Assembly (NCBI GenBank): GCA_021442155.1
Contig: CM038215.1
Coordinates: forward strand, 272,903,014 to 272,967,013
From: Cymbidium sinense
Taxonomy: Eukaryota > Streptophyta > Magnoliopsida > Asparagales > Orchidaceae
DNA: 64,000 nt
Reading direction: 5' to 3'
The position numbers and the translations under genes are program-made. The first letter of the stretch is position 1. Each line of letters starts with the position of its first letter. Below, in pieces: positions 10,216 to 22,110 of the stretch. A model generated the notes under the pieces. It was not told the origin of the DNA. It saw only the letters and a program-made list of their open reading frames with translations, and did no database searches.

Positions 10216-12035
10216 TTTATTTTATTTATTTAGTTTATTTTTTTCTTTATTTTAGTTTATTTTATTTTTTATGTTTATTTAATTTAGTTTTTTTATACTA
10301 GGTTTATTTATTTTAGTTTTGGTTTTCTATTTTAGTTTATTTTTTGGTTTAGGTATATGTTTATTTTTTAGTTGAGTTTTATTTTTTTTATTTTATTTTT
10401 AGGTTTAAGTTTAATTTATTTTATTTTTAGATTTAGGTTTAGTTTTTTTTATTTATTTTTTAGGTTTAGGTTTTAGGTTTTAATTTAGGTTTACTTTTAG
10501 GATTTTTTTTTTATTTTAGGTTTATGTTTAGTTTATTTTAGGTTTAGGTTGTGGTTTTTTATTTATTTAGTTTAGGTTTAGGTTTTAATTTTCTTTATTT
10601 TATTTTTATTTTAGGTTTAGATTTTTTTGTCTTAGGTTTAGGTTTTATTTTTTTATTTATTTTATGTTTTATTTTATGTTTATTTTTTAGGTTTAGGTTT
10701 TTATTTAGTTTTTATTTTATTTTATTTAGGTTTATTTTAAGTTTATTTTATTTTAATTTTAAGTGTAGTTTTAATTTTATTTAGTTTTTTCATTCTTAGG
10801 TTTATTTTAATTTTTTTTATTTTTTTTAGTTTATCTTTATTAGTTTATTTTATTTTATTTTATTTTTAGGTTTAGGTTTAGGTTTTAGTTTAGGTTTTAT
10901 TTGATTTTATTTGTTATTTTATTTAGGAATATGTTTAATTATTTATTGATTTGATTTTAGGTTTATTTAGTTTAGGTTTTCCTTTTAGGGTTTAGGTTTA
11001 GGGTTTAGGGATTAGCATTTAGGGTTAGGTTTTAGGGTTTAGGGTTTATGATTTAGGTTAGTTAGGGTTTCTGATTTAGTGTTTAGGCTTTGGGGTTTAT
11101 GGTTTTAGGGTTTAGGGATTTAGGTTAACAGGTTTAGTGTTAGTTTAGGGTTTAGGGTTTAAGGTTTAAGGTTTAGGCTTTAGGGTTTAGGGTTTTTAGG
11201 GTTTAGGGCTTAGGGTTTAGGGTTAGTTAAGGGTTTAGGATTTAAAGGTTTAGAATTTAGGATTTAGGGTTTAGGGTTTAAAGGTTTAGGGTTTAGGATT
11301 TAGGGTTTAGGGTTAGGGTTAGCATTAGAGCTTAGGTAGGGTTTTGGGTTTAGGGTATATGGTATAAGGTTTAAGTTTTAGGGTTTTAGGTTTAGGTTTA
11401 TGGGTTGTAGATTTAGGGTTTAGAGTTTAGGGTTTGTTTTTGGGTTAAAGGTTTAGGGTTAGGGTTTTGTTTTTTATTTTTTTTATTTTTTTTAAAATTA
11501 AGTAAAGTGGTAGGTTTAGGCTTATTTAGTTTATTTTTATTTATTTATTTTAATTTATTTTATTATATTTATTTATGTTTATTTTTATTTTTATTTAGTT
11601 AGTTTATTTATTTTAAGTTTATTTATTTTTGTTTATGTTTTTTTAGTTTATTTTTAAAATTTAGGCTTAGGTTTAGGTTTATTTTTTTAGTTTAGTTTTA
11701 TTTTTATTTTTGTTTTTAGATTTAGATTTTATTTTATTTTTTTAGGTTTAAGTTTTTTAAATTTTTTATTTTTAAATTTAGGTTTTTGGTTTTTAATTTA
11801 GGTTTGTTTTTAGGTTTTGTTTTTTAGTTTAAGTTTAAGTTTATTTTTAGTTTATTTTATTTTATTTAGTTTAGGTTTAGGTTTTATTTATTGTAGTTTA
11901 GTTTATTTTAGTGTAGGTTTATGTTTATTTTATTTTTATTTTAGGTTTAGGTTTTTTTAATTTAGGGTTTAGGTTTTTCTTTTAATTTATTTTTATGTTT
12001 TTCTTATTGTTTAGGTTTAGGTTTATATTTAGTTA

Positions 12036-12325
12036 CATTCAGCGATGAAGACTTACTCCTAGGGACGACCGAGCACAACCATCTCTTTACATTACATTGG
12101 ATGTTGGCAAATATAGGCTATCCAGAGTTCTGGTTAACCCAAGTGTATCAGTCAACATTATGAGTTTAAGAACCCTTACCTACTTGAGGATCGACATCTC
12201 CAAACTCCAAAAAGAAAGGATGATGTTCATATGATTCAATGAATAAGGTGAGAGGGCCTTGTGGTGTTTATTTTTGGATGTATGGAGGGGGACACCACAC
12301 AGATCACAGGGAGGGTACTTTTTAT
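12036..12325 (+). pseudogene. Gypsy protease fragment inside the telomere-like array
   Basis: On the plus strand the sequence reads FSDEDLLLGTTEHNH, then after a frameshift LSRVLVNPSVSVNIMSLRTL, then RFNE-like and GERAL words (12235-12265). This matches the protease region of copy 2 (VTFIDEDLLLGNMEHNR and RVLVDPGEFVNIMSLKTL). The family's catalytic Asp in VDGG/VDPG is Asn here. It lies in the opposite orientation to copies 1 and 2, and in the same orientation as copy 3. Both edges run into T-rich telomere-like sequence. Confidence 0.75.
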
Positions 12326-12399
12326 TTTTTTTATAGGGTTAGTTTTAGGGTTTAGGGTTAGGGTGTTTTTAATTTTTTTATTTTTTTTATTTTTTGTTT

Positions 12400-12915
12400 C
12401 AAGGTTTAAGGTTCGGGTTTTAGTTTAGAGTTTTGGGTTTTGGTTTTTTTTAAAATAGAATAAATTTAGATATAACATTTCTTCTTTTTTATTTCATCAA
12501 CTAAGTAACAAATTAAGTTTTGTTAGACACAAGTGATGACATAGATAAAAAATGAGCACGCATAGAGCAATTCAAAAGCCCTAGATAACTAGAACCATCT
12601 CTAGTCGAGTTCCATAAGCGTGGTCGGATCAACCATTCTTGGTTTCTCTGTTCATCGAACCACCCCGGCCTCTTGAGTAATAGGATCGACCATCATATAC
12701 TCGATCTCTTCCTTTGCCACCACCAAGGCTGTAACCTCAGTCGCTCCTCCAGCCTACATAACCACCACTGATCCAACAGTACCTCCACCCACCCACCAAC
12801 ACCAGTGTCACCACCACTGCGATAACCATGACCTCCATCTTCTCCTACACCGCTAGATTTAGACTAAGCTTGCTTAACAGTGACATTCCTGCTGTGAAGG
12901 TTCTTCCCATTCTTA
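12400..12915 (-). pseudogene. Glycine-rich RNA-binding protein exon island B
   Basis: This has the same layout as island A on the minus strand. It starts AAGAATGGG, reads NGKNLHSRNVTVKQA, then a TAG stop, then Gly-rich codons that lose frame near 12780. SRYSRGRGGS-like codons are still visible near 12665-12700 (SYYSRGRGG). The 3' UTR (12430-12600) aligns by eye with the other islands, including the aacatttcttctttt tract. It is clearly non-coding now. Confidence 0.75.
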
Positions 12916-13702
12916 TGGTTTAGGTTTAGGTTTGGGTATATTATGTTTTAGGGTTTAGGTTTATTTTTTAATTTATTTAGTTACTTTAGGTTTAGGTTTA
13001 GGGTTTGAGGTTTAGGGTTTAGGGTTTAGGGTTAGGGTTCAGGGTTTAGGGTTTAGGGTTTAGGGTTTAGGATTTAGGGTTTAGGGTTTAGGGTTAGGGT
13101 TTAGTGTTTAGGGTTTAGGGTTTAGGGGTTAGGTGTTTTATTATTAGGGTTTAGGTTATAGGTTTAATATTATATGTTTAGTTTATTGGGGTTTAGGGTT
13201 TAGGGTTTAGGTTTAGGGTTTAGGATTTAGGGTTTAGGGTTTAGGGTTTTTTTTAATTTATAGAGGTTTAGGTTTATTTAGTTTACTTACTTTATACTTT
13301 ATTTTTTATTTTTATTTAGGTTTTGTTTTATTTTTATTTAGTTTAGTTTATTTATTTTAGTTTAGGTTTTTTTATTTTAGTTTATTTTTTAGGTTTAGGT
13401 TTAGGTTTATGTTTATTTTTAATTTTAGTTATATTTTTATTTTATTTTTTAGGTTTAGGTTTTATTTTTTATTTTTATATTTAGGTTTTTCTTTTATTTT
13501 TTTCAGTTTATGTTTTAGGTTTATTTTTAGGTTTATTTTTTAGTTTAGGTTAATTTTTAGTTTATTTTATTTTATTTAGTTTTGGTTTAGGTTTAGTTTA
13601 TTTTATGTTTAAATTTAGGTTTTATTTATTTCAATTTATTTATTTTAGTGTAGGTTTAGGTTTATTTTATTTTTATTTTAGGTTTAGGTTTTTTTTAGTT
13701 TA

Positions 13703-14233
13703 GGGTTCAAGTTTTGGTTTAGAGTTTAGGGTTTTTGGTTATTTTTTTAACAGAGAATAAATTTAGTTTCAACATTTCTTCTTTTCGATTTCATCAACTA
13801 AGAAACACACCAAGTTTTCTAAGAAATAAGCGACGACATAAATAAAAAATGAGCGCGCATAGAGCAAAGTAAAAACCTTAGATAATTATAATCGTCCCTA
13901 ATGTAATGACACAATTCCATAAGCAGCAAATCAAATTGGTCATTCTTCACTTTCTTTCATTTCCATCAGAACCACCCCGACCTCTCGAGTAGCGGGATCG
14001 ACCATCATATGCCTACTCTCTCCCTCCGCCACCACCACTGTTGTAACCTCCATCACTCCTCCCGCCTACATAACCAGCACTGCTCTGACCACCACCTCCA
14101 TATCCACCATCATCTCCAGATCCCCCACAACCTCTATGATAACTATCGCCTCCGCCTTCGCCTCCACCGCCAGATCTAGATTGAGCCTGGTTGACGGTGA
14201 TGTTCCTGTCATCAAGGTTCTACCCATTCTTAG
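13703..14233 (-). pseudogene. Glycine-rich RNA-binding protein exon island C
   Basis: The minus strand starts CCCTAAG then AATGGGTAG, so the Gln of NGQ is a stop. It continues NLDDRNITVNQAQSRSGGGG, then a long in-frame Gly-rich run with one TAG. It ends SRYSRGRGGSDGNERK followed by TGA. The frame is otherwise kept for about 90 codons. The CTAAG directly before AATGGG could be an intron 3' end. The 3' UTR (13750-13940) matches the sister islands. Confidence 0.78.
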
Positions 14234-17200
14234 GGATTAGGTTTAGGTTTAGGTTTATTTTATTTTAAGGTTTAAGTTTATTTTTTAATTTATTTAGTTA
14301 CTTTAGATTTAGATTTAGGGTTTGTGGTTTAGGGCTTAGGGTTAGGGTTTAGGGTTTATGATTTAGGGTTTAGGATTTAGGGTTTAGGGTTTATGGTTTA
14401 GGGTTTTACGGTTTATGCTTTTAGGGTTTAGGGTTTAGGATTAGGGTTTTGGGTTTTTTAGGCTTTAGGGTTTAGGGTTGAAGGTTTAGGGTTTAGGATT
14501 TAGGGTTTAGGGCTTAGGGTTTAGGATTTAGTGTTTAAGGTTTTTTTTAATTAAGTAAACCTGTAGGTTTAGGATTATTTAGCATATTTAGCTTATTTTA
14601 ATTTTTTTAGTTTACTTCATTTTTTTGTTTTTATTTACGTTTATTTTTTATTTTTTTTAGTTTAGTTTATTTATTTTAGGTTTATTTATTTTAGTTTAGG
14701 TTTTTTATTTTTATTTATTTTTTTTAGTTTAGGTTTAGGTTTAGGTTTATTTTTTAGTTGAGTTCTATTTTTATTTTATTTTTTTAGGTTTAGGTTTTAT
14801 TTTTTAGTTTAGGTGTTGGTTTACTTTTAATCTATTTTATTTTATTTAGTTTAGCTTTAGTTTATTTTAGGTTTAGGTTTAGGTTTTATTTATTTTAGTT
14901 TAAGTTTAGGTTTATTTTATTTTGTTTATTTTATTTTTATTTTATGTTTTGGTTTTTTTAGTTTATGATTAGGTTTATTTTTCTATTTAATTTTATGTAT
15001 TTTAGGTTTATTTTTGTTTAGGTTTTATTTAGTTTTATTTTATTTTATTTTATGTTTATTTTATTTTTTTATTTTTTAGTTTTATTTTATTTAGGTTTAA
15101 TTTATTTTTTTGTTTAGTTTGGGTTTTATTTAATTTATTTTTTTGTTTTTTATTTAATTTATTTTTTAATTTTTGGTTTAGGTTTAGGTTTTTATTTTAT
15201 TTTATTTTTAAATTTTTTTCTTTTATTTTATTTATTCTATTTTTAGGTTTTATTTAGTTTAGGTTTATGTTTTTAGGTTTTTAAGATTTATGGTTTAAGG
15301 TTTACGGTTTAGGGTTTAGGGTTTTAGGTTTAGGGTTTTAGGGTTTAGGGTTTACGATTAGGGTTTAGGGTTTAGGGTTTAGGGTTTAAGGTATAGTATT
15401 TAGGCTTTAGGCTTTGGGGTTTTTAAGTTTAGAGGTTTAAGTTTAGGGTTTGTTTAATTAGGGTTTAGTTTAGATTTATTTAATTTAGTTTTAAATTTTT
15501 ATAATTTAAAAATTTAGGTATGGTTAATTTTTATTTTAGTTTTTTTTAGTTTTTTTATTTAGGTTTATTATTTATTTTATTTAGTTTAGTTTATCTATTT
15601 TAGTTTATTTTTTCTTTAGTTTTGGTTTTATCTTGTTTATTTTTTAGGTTTAAGGTTTAGGTTTATGATTATTTTTTTAAGTTTAGTTTTATTTTATTTT
15701 ATTTTTTTAGGTTTAGGTTTTATTTTTTTTATTTTTTGGGTTTAGGTTTAGGTTTTTATTTTATTTTTTAGGTTTAGGATTTAGGTTTTATTTAGGTTTA
15801 TTTTTTAGGTTTTATTTTTTTAGTTTTAGGTTTAGGTTTATTTTAGTTTATTTTTTATTTAGTTTTAGAGTTTAGGTTTAGTTTATTTTGGTTTGGTTTG
15901 GTTTATTTATTTTAGTTTAGTTTATTTTAGGTTAGGTAGGTTTATTTTATTTTATTTATTTTAAGTTTAGTTTTTTTTTTTGTTTGGTTTAAAATTTTTT
16001 TATTTATTTTTTTAGATTTAATTTTAGCTTATTTTTAGGTTTAGTTTTTTATTTAGTTTTATTTTATTACATTTATGGTTTATTTTATTTTTTATTTTAC
16101 GTTTGGGTTTTATTTTATTTAGGTTTTTTATTTTTAGGTTTATTTTTTTTAGTTTAGTTTAGGTTTTAATTTATTTTATTTTAGTTTAGTTTTATTTTTT
16201 ATTATATTATATTTTTAGATTAAAGTTTTAGTTTAGGTTTTTATTTTATTTATTTTATTATTTTATTTAGGTTTAGGTTTTTTATTATTTTATTTTTAGG
16301 TTTTAGGGTTTAGGGTTTAGGGTTTGGGGTTTAGAGTTTAGGGTTTAGTGTTTAGAATTTAGGGTTAGTGTAGGTTTAAGGTTTAGGCTTAGGGTTTATG
16401 GTTAATTTTAGGGTTTAGGACTTAAGGCTTGGGATTTTCTTAATATTTTATATATTTTTTATTTAGGGCTTAGGGTATATGGTTGTAAGTTTAGGGTTTA
16501 GGGTTTATGATTGGTTTTAGGGTTTAGGATTTAAGGTTTAGGGTTTAGGGTTTTCGGGTTTAGGTTGTAGGTTTAGGGTTTTTAGTTTAGGGTCAGTTTT
16601 AAGCTTGAGGGTTTAAGGCTTAGCGTTGAGGATTTAGGGTTTAGAGTTTTTAAAATTAAGTATACCGGTAGGTTTAGGTTTAGGGTTTAGGGTTTAGGGT
16701 TAGTTTTAGATTTTAGGTTTTAAGGTTAGGGTTTTTTTGTTTATTTTTATTTATTTTATTTAGGATTAAGGGTTTAGGGTTGTAAGTTTAGGGTTTAGGG
16801 TTTAGGGTCTAGGGTTTTTTGTTTAGGGTTTAGAATTTAGGGTTTAAAGTTTTTTTAAAAAATTAAGTAAACTGATATGTTATGTTTATTTACTATATTT
16901 AGTTTATTTTTTATTTATTTTAGTTTACTTTATTTTTTATTTTTATTTAGGTTTACTTTTTTTTAGTTTAGTTTATTATTTTAGGTTTATTTATTTTAAT
17001 TTATGTTTTTTATTTTAGTTTATTTTTAAGGTTTAAGTTTAGGTTTATTTTTAAGTTGAGTTTTTATTTTTTTATTTTTTAGGTTTAAGTTTATTTTATT
17101 TTATTTTTTTAGGTTTAGGTTATAAGGTTTTATTTTAGGTTTATTTTTAGGTTTTATTTTTTTTTTGTTTAGGTTTAGGTTTATTTTTAGTTTATTTTAT

Positions 17201-17444
17201 TTTTTTTTAGTTTAGGTTTAGGTTTAGGTTTAGTTGATTTTAGGTTTAGGTTTAGGTTCTATTTATTTTAGTTTAGGTTTAGGTTTATTTTATTTTTATT
17301 TTAGGTTAAGTTTTTTTTTTTAGTTTAGGGTTTATGTTTTATTTTTTATTTATTTTTATGTTTATTTTTATGTTTAGGTTTTTATTTAGTCTGTATTTTA
17401 CTTTATTTTAGGTTTACTTTATTTTTATTTTATGTTTGGTTTAA

Positions 17445-20250
17445 GGATGAGAGGTTTGATTTGATTTGCACTGTATAATTTGATTTGATTTATTGATTTA
17501 TGATTTGGTGCTCCACCGAGATGAAAAGCAAACTCTCCACTAGGGGAGTTCAAGTCATTCATCGAGGAAAAGATGTTGTGAAATCATGGGATTAGATTTT
17601 GGGATCGGTTAGGGATGAAAATGTGAACTCTGCTAGGGAGCAAGTTCAAATTAGGATTGATTCCACATGAGGAACCATAGAGATTTGCATCTCACTGAGG
17701 AGAAGCATGTTGATTTGATTGATTATTTGTTTGATTGTTTTGATTGTTTGATTGGATTTGTTTTGTTTGATTAGTTTGACTCTACCGACTGACGAGGGTT
17801 GAATTTGTTTTAGATTTTAATTTTAAAATTTTTATGGATTTTGAGATGGATTTCGGTTTTGATAGATGCTTGGTAGAGCCATGTTGGCCTAATCTAAATT
17901 TACCAATCCAAAGGGGTAGTCTACCAACCAAATGGTAGGGCTATCCAACCAAAGGGGTTCCCTTTTGGTGTGCAGCAGCTGTACTAGGAAGAAAGTGTAG
18001 TAGGCTTACATCCTCCAAAGTAGGGATCAGTCGCTGGGGTGATCCATTGGCAAGGCAACGAATTGAACCCAACTTTAGGCTGATTATTGAGTGAATGCCA
18101 CTGAGAAACTTAAATCAGCTCAAAGATAGTCAAAGTTAATTTCATTTTTAGTTATTTTTGATGGATCTCATTGGTTTGCAATGGATTGCACTGAGTAGGG
18201 GTCGTGTTGGCCTTGGTCTACATTCAGATTTACAAATCCAAAAGGGTTGTCTACCAACCACATAGTAGGACTATCCAACAAAAGGGATTGCCTTTTATTT
18301 GCATTGGTCAAGTTAAGCAGAAATGTGGGGACTCACATCTTCCAAAACAAGGAACCATTAGGGTGACTGGTTGGTTGTGCAACAAATCGAACCTGACCAA
18401 GGGCTGACTTTTGAATGAATACCTCTCGGGGACTTAAATCAACTCAAAGATATTCAAGATTAATTTCATTTTTAATTATTTTTTATGGATCCCATTGGTT
18501 TGCGATGGACTGCACTGAGTAGGGGCCATGTTGGCCTTGGTCTAACTCAGATTTACCAATCCAAAAGGAGTAGCTTCCCGACTGAGGGGAGAACTACCCA
18601 ATCAAATGGGTGTCTTTTGATTTGCAATGGTTAATTCAGGGAAGAAAGCATGGGGACTCACATCTTTTCTGAATAAAAGACCACTAGGGTGACACATTAG
18701 CGAGGTAACATGTCAACCCAACCTAGGGTTGTCCGTCAGTTTGCGACAATCATGCTAGAAAGAATTTGTAGTAGACTTACATCTTCCAAAGTAGAATGAC
18801 TGTCGAGGCAACCTATTTGTGGAAAAATGGATTGAACCCGATCTAACGGCAACTATGGAGAGAGTGCCAACCCGAGGACTTATCTCAACTCAAGCATAGT
18901 CAGGAAATTCCTATAGGGAGTTCTACGCGCTAAAATAGGATGCCTACTTGGGAAAGGGCCACTAAGGCTTGAATTCTAATCCACAAGTGAATAGATTTGT
19001 TTGTTTGTTTGTTTTGATGTGGACCCTATTGGTTTGTGAGGGATCATCGAGAATGAACTTATATCGGCCTAGACCTATCTCAAATTTCAACCAAGGAGAA
19101 TAATGCATCCAACAAATTCTCCAACCACAAGGGTGGTTATAAGGAAAGGAGGACATTCCAATATAAGAGTAACCAGGTAGTGTTTAAATGGGGTCGTAAG
19201 GGCGTGATCCAAGTAAAGTGCCCGAGAGACCACTAAGGACTTGATCCAAAACCCTAGAAGATAGTATATGTTGGTATTTGGTGGCAAACTCAAGGAGAAC
19301 ACGTGGGGACTTACATCTGCCAAGAGTGGTGTATCCAACGGGTGAGTCACTGTCAGCATAGCGAACATCAACCAACCTAAGGTGTCTGTTGGTTTGCAAT
19401 AATCATCCTAGGAAGAAAGCATCGGGGACTCACATCCTCTTATAACAGAACTGATTGTTGGGATAGTCTATCTTTGGCTCAACATGCGCTATTTGACATA
19501 AGGCGCCTACTGAGTGAATGTCACTGGGGGACTTATATCAACTCAAGAGTAGTCAAGAGGAAAGGAGCCTAGGGGACTCATCCTAAACCTTAGATATTCT
19601 CATAGTCGTGCATGATGGTTAATTCAAGGAGAAAGCACGGGACTCACATCTTCTTAAACAAAATCAACATGAAGTAGCTTACTAGCTAGGGTGGTCTACC
19701 AAACTAATAAGGTGCTCATTAGTTTGCAATGGTCAAGTCGAGAAAGCACAGAATTGACATCCATTGGACAAGTGACGACTAGGGTGACATACTAGCAATG
19801 TAGCATGTTATCCCAACTTAAAGCAGCTAATGAATGAATGCCACAAGGAGCTACCTCCCACATCAAATTAGCCTAAGATAAAATATTTGTGTTTGTGTTT
19901 GTGTTAGAAGGAAAAGGATGCCTATCAGGTTCTTTATACCTATCCTAAAAACACGCTGGAGAATTGATGAAATGGTGCCATGAATGGCAGTTGTGATCCC
20001 ACCAAGAAAGGATTCTGCTTGTGTTCTCTTACACCTAACTTAGTTATATTTGTCGAAATAGGATGCCTCTTGGGTTCTCTCACACCTATTCTAGTAGCAT
20101 TGGGGAATTGTGTTTGATTGTATTCGTGTTGTGAAAGAGGGATAGGATGTCTCTTGGGTTCTCTTACACCTATCTTAAATATGTCATGGTAGATTCACAA
20201 AATAAGCAAATAATGCTTCGAAAGAAGGAAAGATTTTGATGAATTGGAAT
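17445..20250 (-). repeat. 3' UTR tandem subrepeats of gypsy copy 2
   Basis: The phrase ggatcccattggtttgcgat and its neighbours repeat with a period near 310 bp (18130-18380 against 18442-18690), and a third related unit starts near 17870. From 18380 the block parallels 1-1850 of copy 1. Nothing coding is supported. The leftmost part (17445-17870) contains runs of gatttgatttg and the phrases ctccactaggggagttcaag and ctctgctagggag, seen in mirrored form in copy 3 near 60730-61090. Confidence 0.7.
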
Positions 20251-20259
20251 GAAATTTTT

Positions 20260-21310
20260 TTCTTTTAATGATAATTGTTTTCAAACATGTTTTCATGGGT
20301 AATATTTCTTCAAATAGAGCCCATTAATTGGAAGCATCGGGTGTTCCCCTTTACAATCAATAAGTTGATAAGATCATCCTTGGTAGGCATTTTCTATGAT
20401 AAAAGGGGCTTCCCAAGTGGGTTCAAACTTGCCTCCCATCTTTCAACGGGCAACAATTGGTCTCCTTAAAACTAGGACAAGCTCTCCTACTTGAAAAGCT
20501 CTAGGGCGGACTAGCTTGTTGTGAGCTTGAATCATTTTGGATTTGTATAACTCGAGGTTCTATCACGCCCGTAGGCATCTCTCCTCCAAACCATCGAGCT
20601 CTTCTAACCGCAACTTTACATTCTGCTCTTTAGTGATTTTCTACCCATTGCTATCCTTAGTAATGAGAATTGAACTTCTAATGGTAGAATGGCTTCGGAC
20701 CCATACATTAAGGAGAATGAGATAGATTGAGTTGGAGTTCTATATGTGGTGCGGTAGGCCCATAAGGCTTCAACCAACTGCTCATGCCACTATCACTTGT
20801 TGTCATCGAGTGTCTTCTTCAGTATCTGGATGAGAGTTTTGTTGAATGCTTCTGCCAGGACATTTGCCCCTAGATAGAAGATGGTGGAGTATCACCTATA
20901 CCATCTCTAGAAGATGTTAATCTTGGTGCTATTTTATGCAGTACCATTATTAGATATAATTCATTGAGGCACCCCGAACCTATATATGATATGGTTCCTA
21001 AAAAACTAGAGCACAGCTTGACCTATGTCCTCTCTGAGTGGGATTGCCTTTGCCCAATTGCAAAAGTAGTCGGTGGCAGCTAAGATGAATCGATGACCCT
21101 TGGAAGAAAGAGGATCGATCGGACCCACTATGTCGGTACCCCAACACTCAAATGGCCATGAGGCCAATATAGGATGTAGAATGTTGGGTGGTTGATGTAA
21201 GACCACACTGTGTACCTGACATTGATGGAATCTTCTAGCCACGCGTTCATGTAGTCATGTCATCAAAGGTAAGTAGTATCCTAGTCTTTTGATCTTTGCT
21301 TTCATCTTTG
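20260..21310 (-). pseudogene. Integrase remnant, copy 2
   Basis: The minus frame 21006-21242 reads RRFHQCQVHSVVLHQPPN, ILHPILASWPFECWGTDIVG and then GHRFILAATDYFCNWAKAIP. This is a clean stretch of the integrase zinc-binding region and catalytic core with the first catalytic Asp (WGTD). Further on (about 20940-21000) comes RNHIIYRFGVPQ, a TGA stop, then IISNNG, so the second catalytic Asp is lost exactly as in copy 1. The C-terminal KMGGKFEPTW signature lies at 20380-20460. It is inactive. Confidence 0.82.
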
Positions 21311-21329
21311 AACCAAATTGATGCGCTAT

Positions 21330-21720
21330 GCATAGACCTGAATGTACCTCAATCATGATCCTATGGGCTTCATGTTTGTCTAAAGAATGTAACCACATTT
21401 GATCAAAAGACTGTCAGTACAAGGTGCCATCCATGAGAGCATAGGAGAGAGCTTTTTTGCTTTATCTGATGGGCTTGTGATTTCTCTTGAGGTAGTCGGT
21501 GTTCAAATAATCATTGAACGGTTGCCTCCAATCAAGCTCCTCATATTTGTTGACATAGAAAACCTCCCCATCTAGAGAAAGTCTCTCGATGAGTTCAGCA
21601 TCAATAAAGGATAGGATTTATCTATTTTGGACCCTTATTAGAATAAACTCATCTTCTAGACATGCCAATTTCTTGGCAAGTTTGGCCAAAGAATCTACTA
21701 TTGCGTTCTCTCCTCGAGGA
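21330..21720 (-). pseudogene. Integrase N-terminal linker remnant, copy 2
   Basis: The stretch matches the copy 1 linker: W.QPFNDYLNTD-type codons near 21490-21540 and a LMDGTLY-type end near 21420. Extra single-base indels mean no long frame survives. Identification rests on base-level similarity to 3000-3360 and on position. Confidence 0.6.
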
Positions 21721-21829
21721 ATCTTGTAGATGGTGACCTTAGAGATTTAGGCCAACATCTTCATGATATACTCATGGTTGTGACGAAGCTTAGGTTTTAG
21801 AACCTTGAAGGACCCGGTAATTTGGTTGA

Positions 21830-22110
21830 TAACCAGCTAAGAATTCTTGTAGATGTTGATGCTCTTGACACACACTATAATGGCTAACTCCAAACCTGCA
21901 ATCAAAGCCTCATACTCAACTTCATTGTTGGTGCAGGGATTACAGAGATAGTATATGAATCTCATCACATCACGGTGTTAAGAGAACTATTCCTTCGGGA
22001 AGAGTAGATCGTGGTTCTTCTCCTTTGTGAAAGGAAGCCACAACCACAAAATACATATCTTAATAGTGGTTGTCAATCTCCCCTAAGTTAATGATTTGTT
22101 ATCAGGGAGA
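21830..22110 (-). pseudogene. Archaeal-type RNase H remnant, copy 2
   Basis: It is homologous to 3490-3790, with MYFVVVASF at the start and the CTNNE.EYEALIAGLELA words at 21880-21950. A deletion near 21976-22000 removes part of the GAGIVL segment that is present in copy 1. As in copy 1, the FDG catalytic Asp position reads Val. The order RNase H, archaeal RNase H, integrase is kept. Confidence 0.65.

Larger units (their letters stand above)
6381..17440 (+). repeat. Degenerate telomere-like (TTTAGGG) array 1
   Basis: About 11 kb of heptamer-derived sequence. Blocks of near-perfect TTTAGGG (for example 6390-6540, 7140-7300, 7970-8130, 9000-9470, 10980-11460, 12990-13250, 14320-14540, 16300-16850) alternate with longer T-rich blocks of TTTATTTTAGG type. 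The G-rich strand is always on +. Interruptions are three full and two truncated glycine-rich exon islands and one gypsy protease fragment, described separately. Retroelements flank it on both sides, so it is interstitial rather than a chromosome end. No gene is supported inside the T-rich blocks; apparent ORFs there are low-complexity artefacts. Confidence 0.92.

Noticed and set aside
10551..10784. Phe/Leu-rich ORF in the T-rich block
   Set aside because: It is a translation of TTTATTTTAGG-type repeat with no composition typical of a gene.
6381..17440. True chromosome end (terminal telomere)
   Set aside because: Retroelement sequence flanks both sides, the heptamers are degenerate and other arrays follow inside the window, so the repeats are interstitial.
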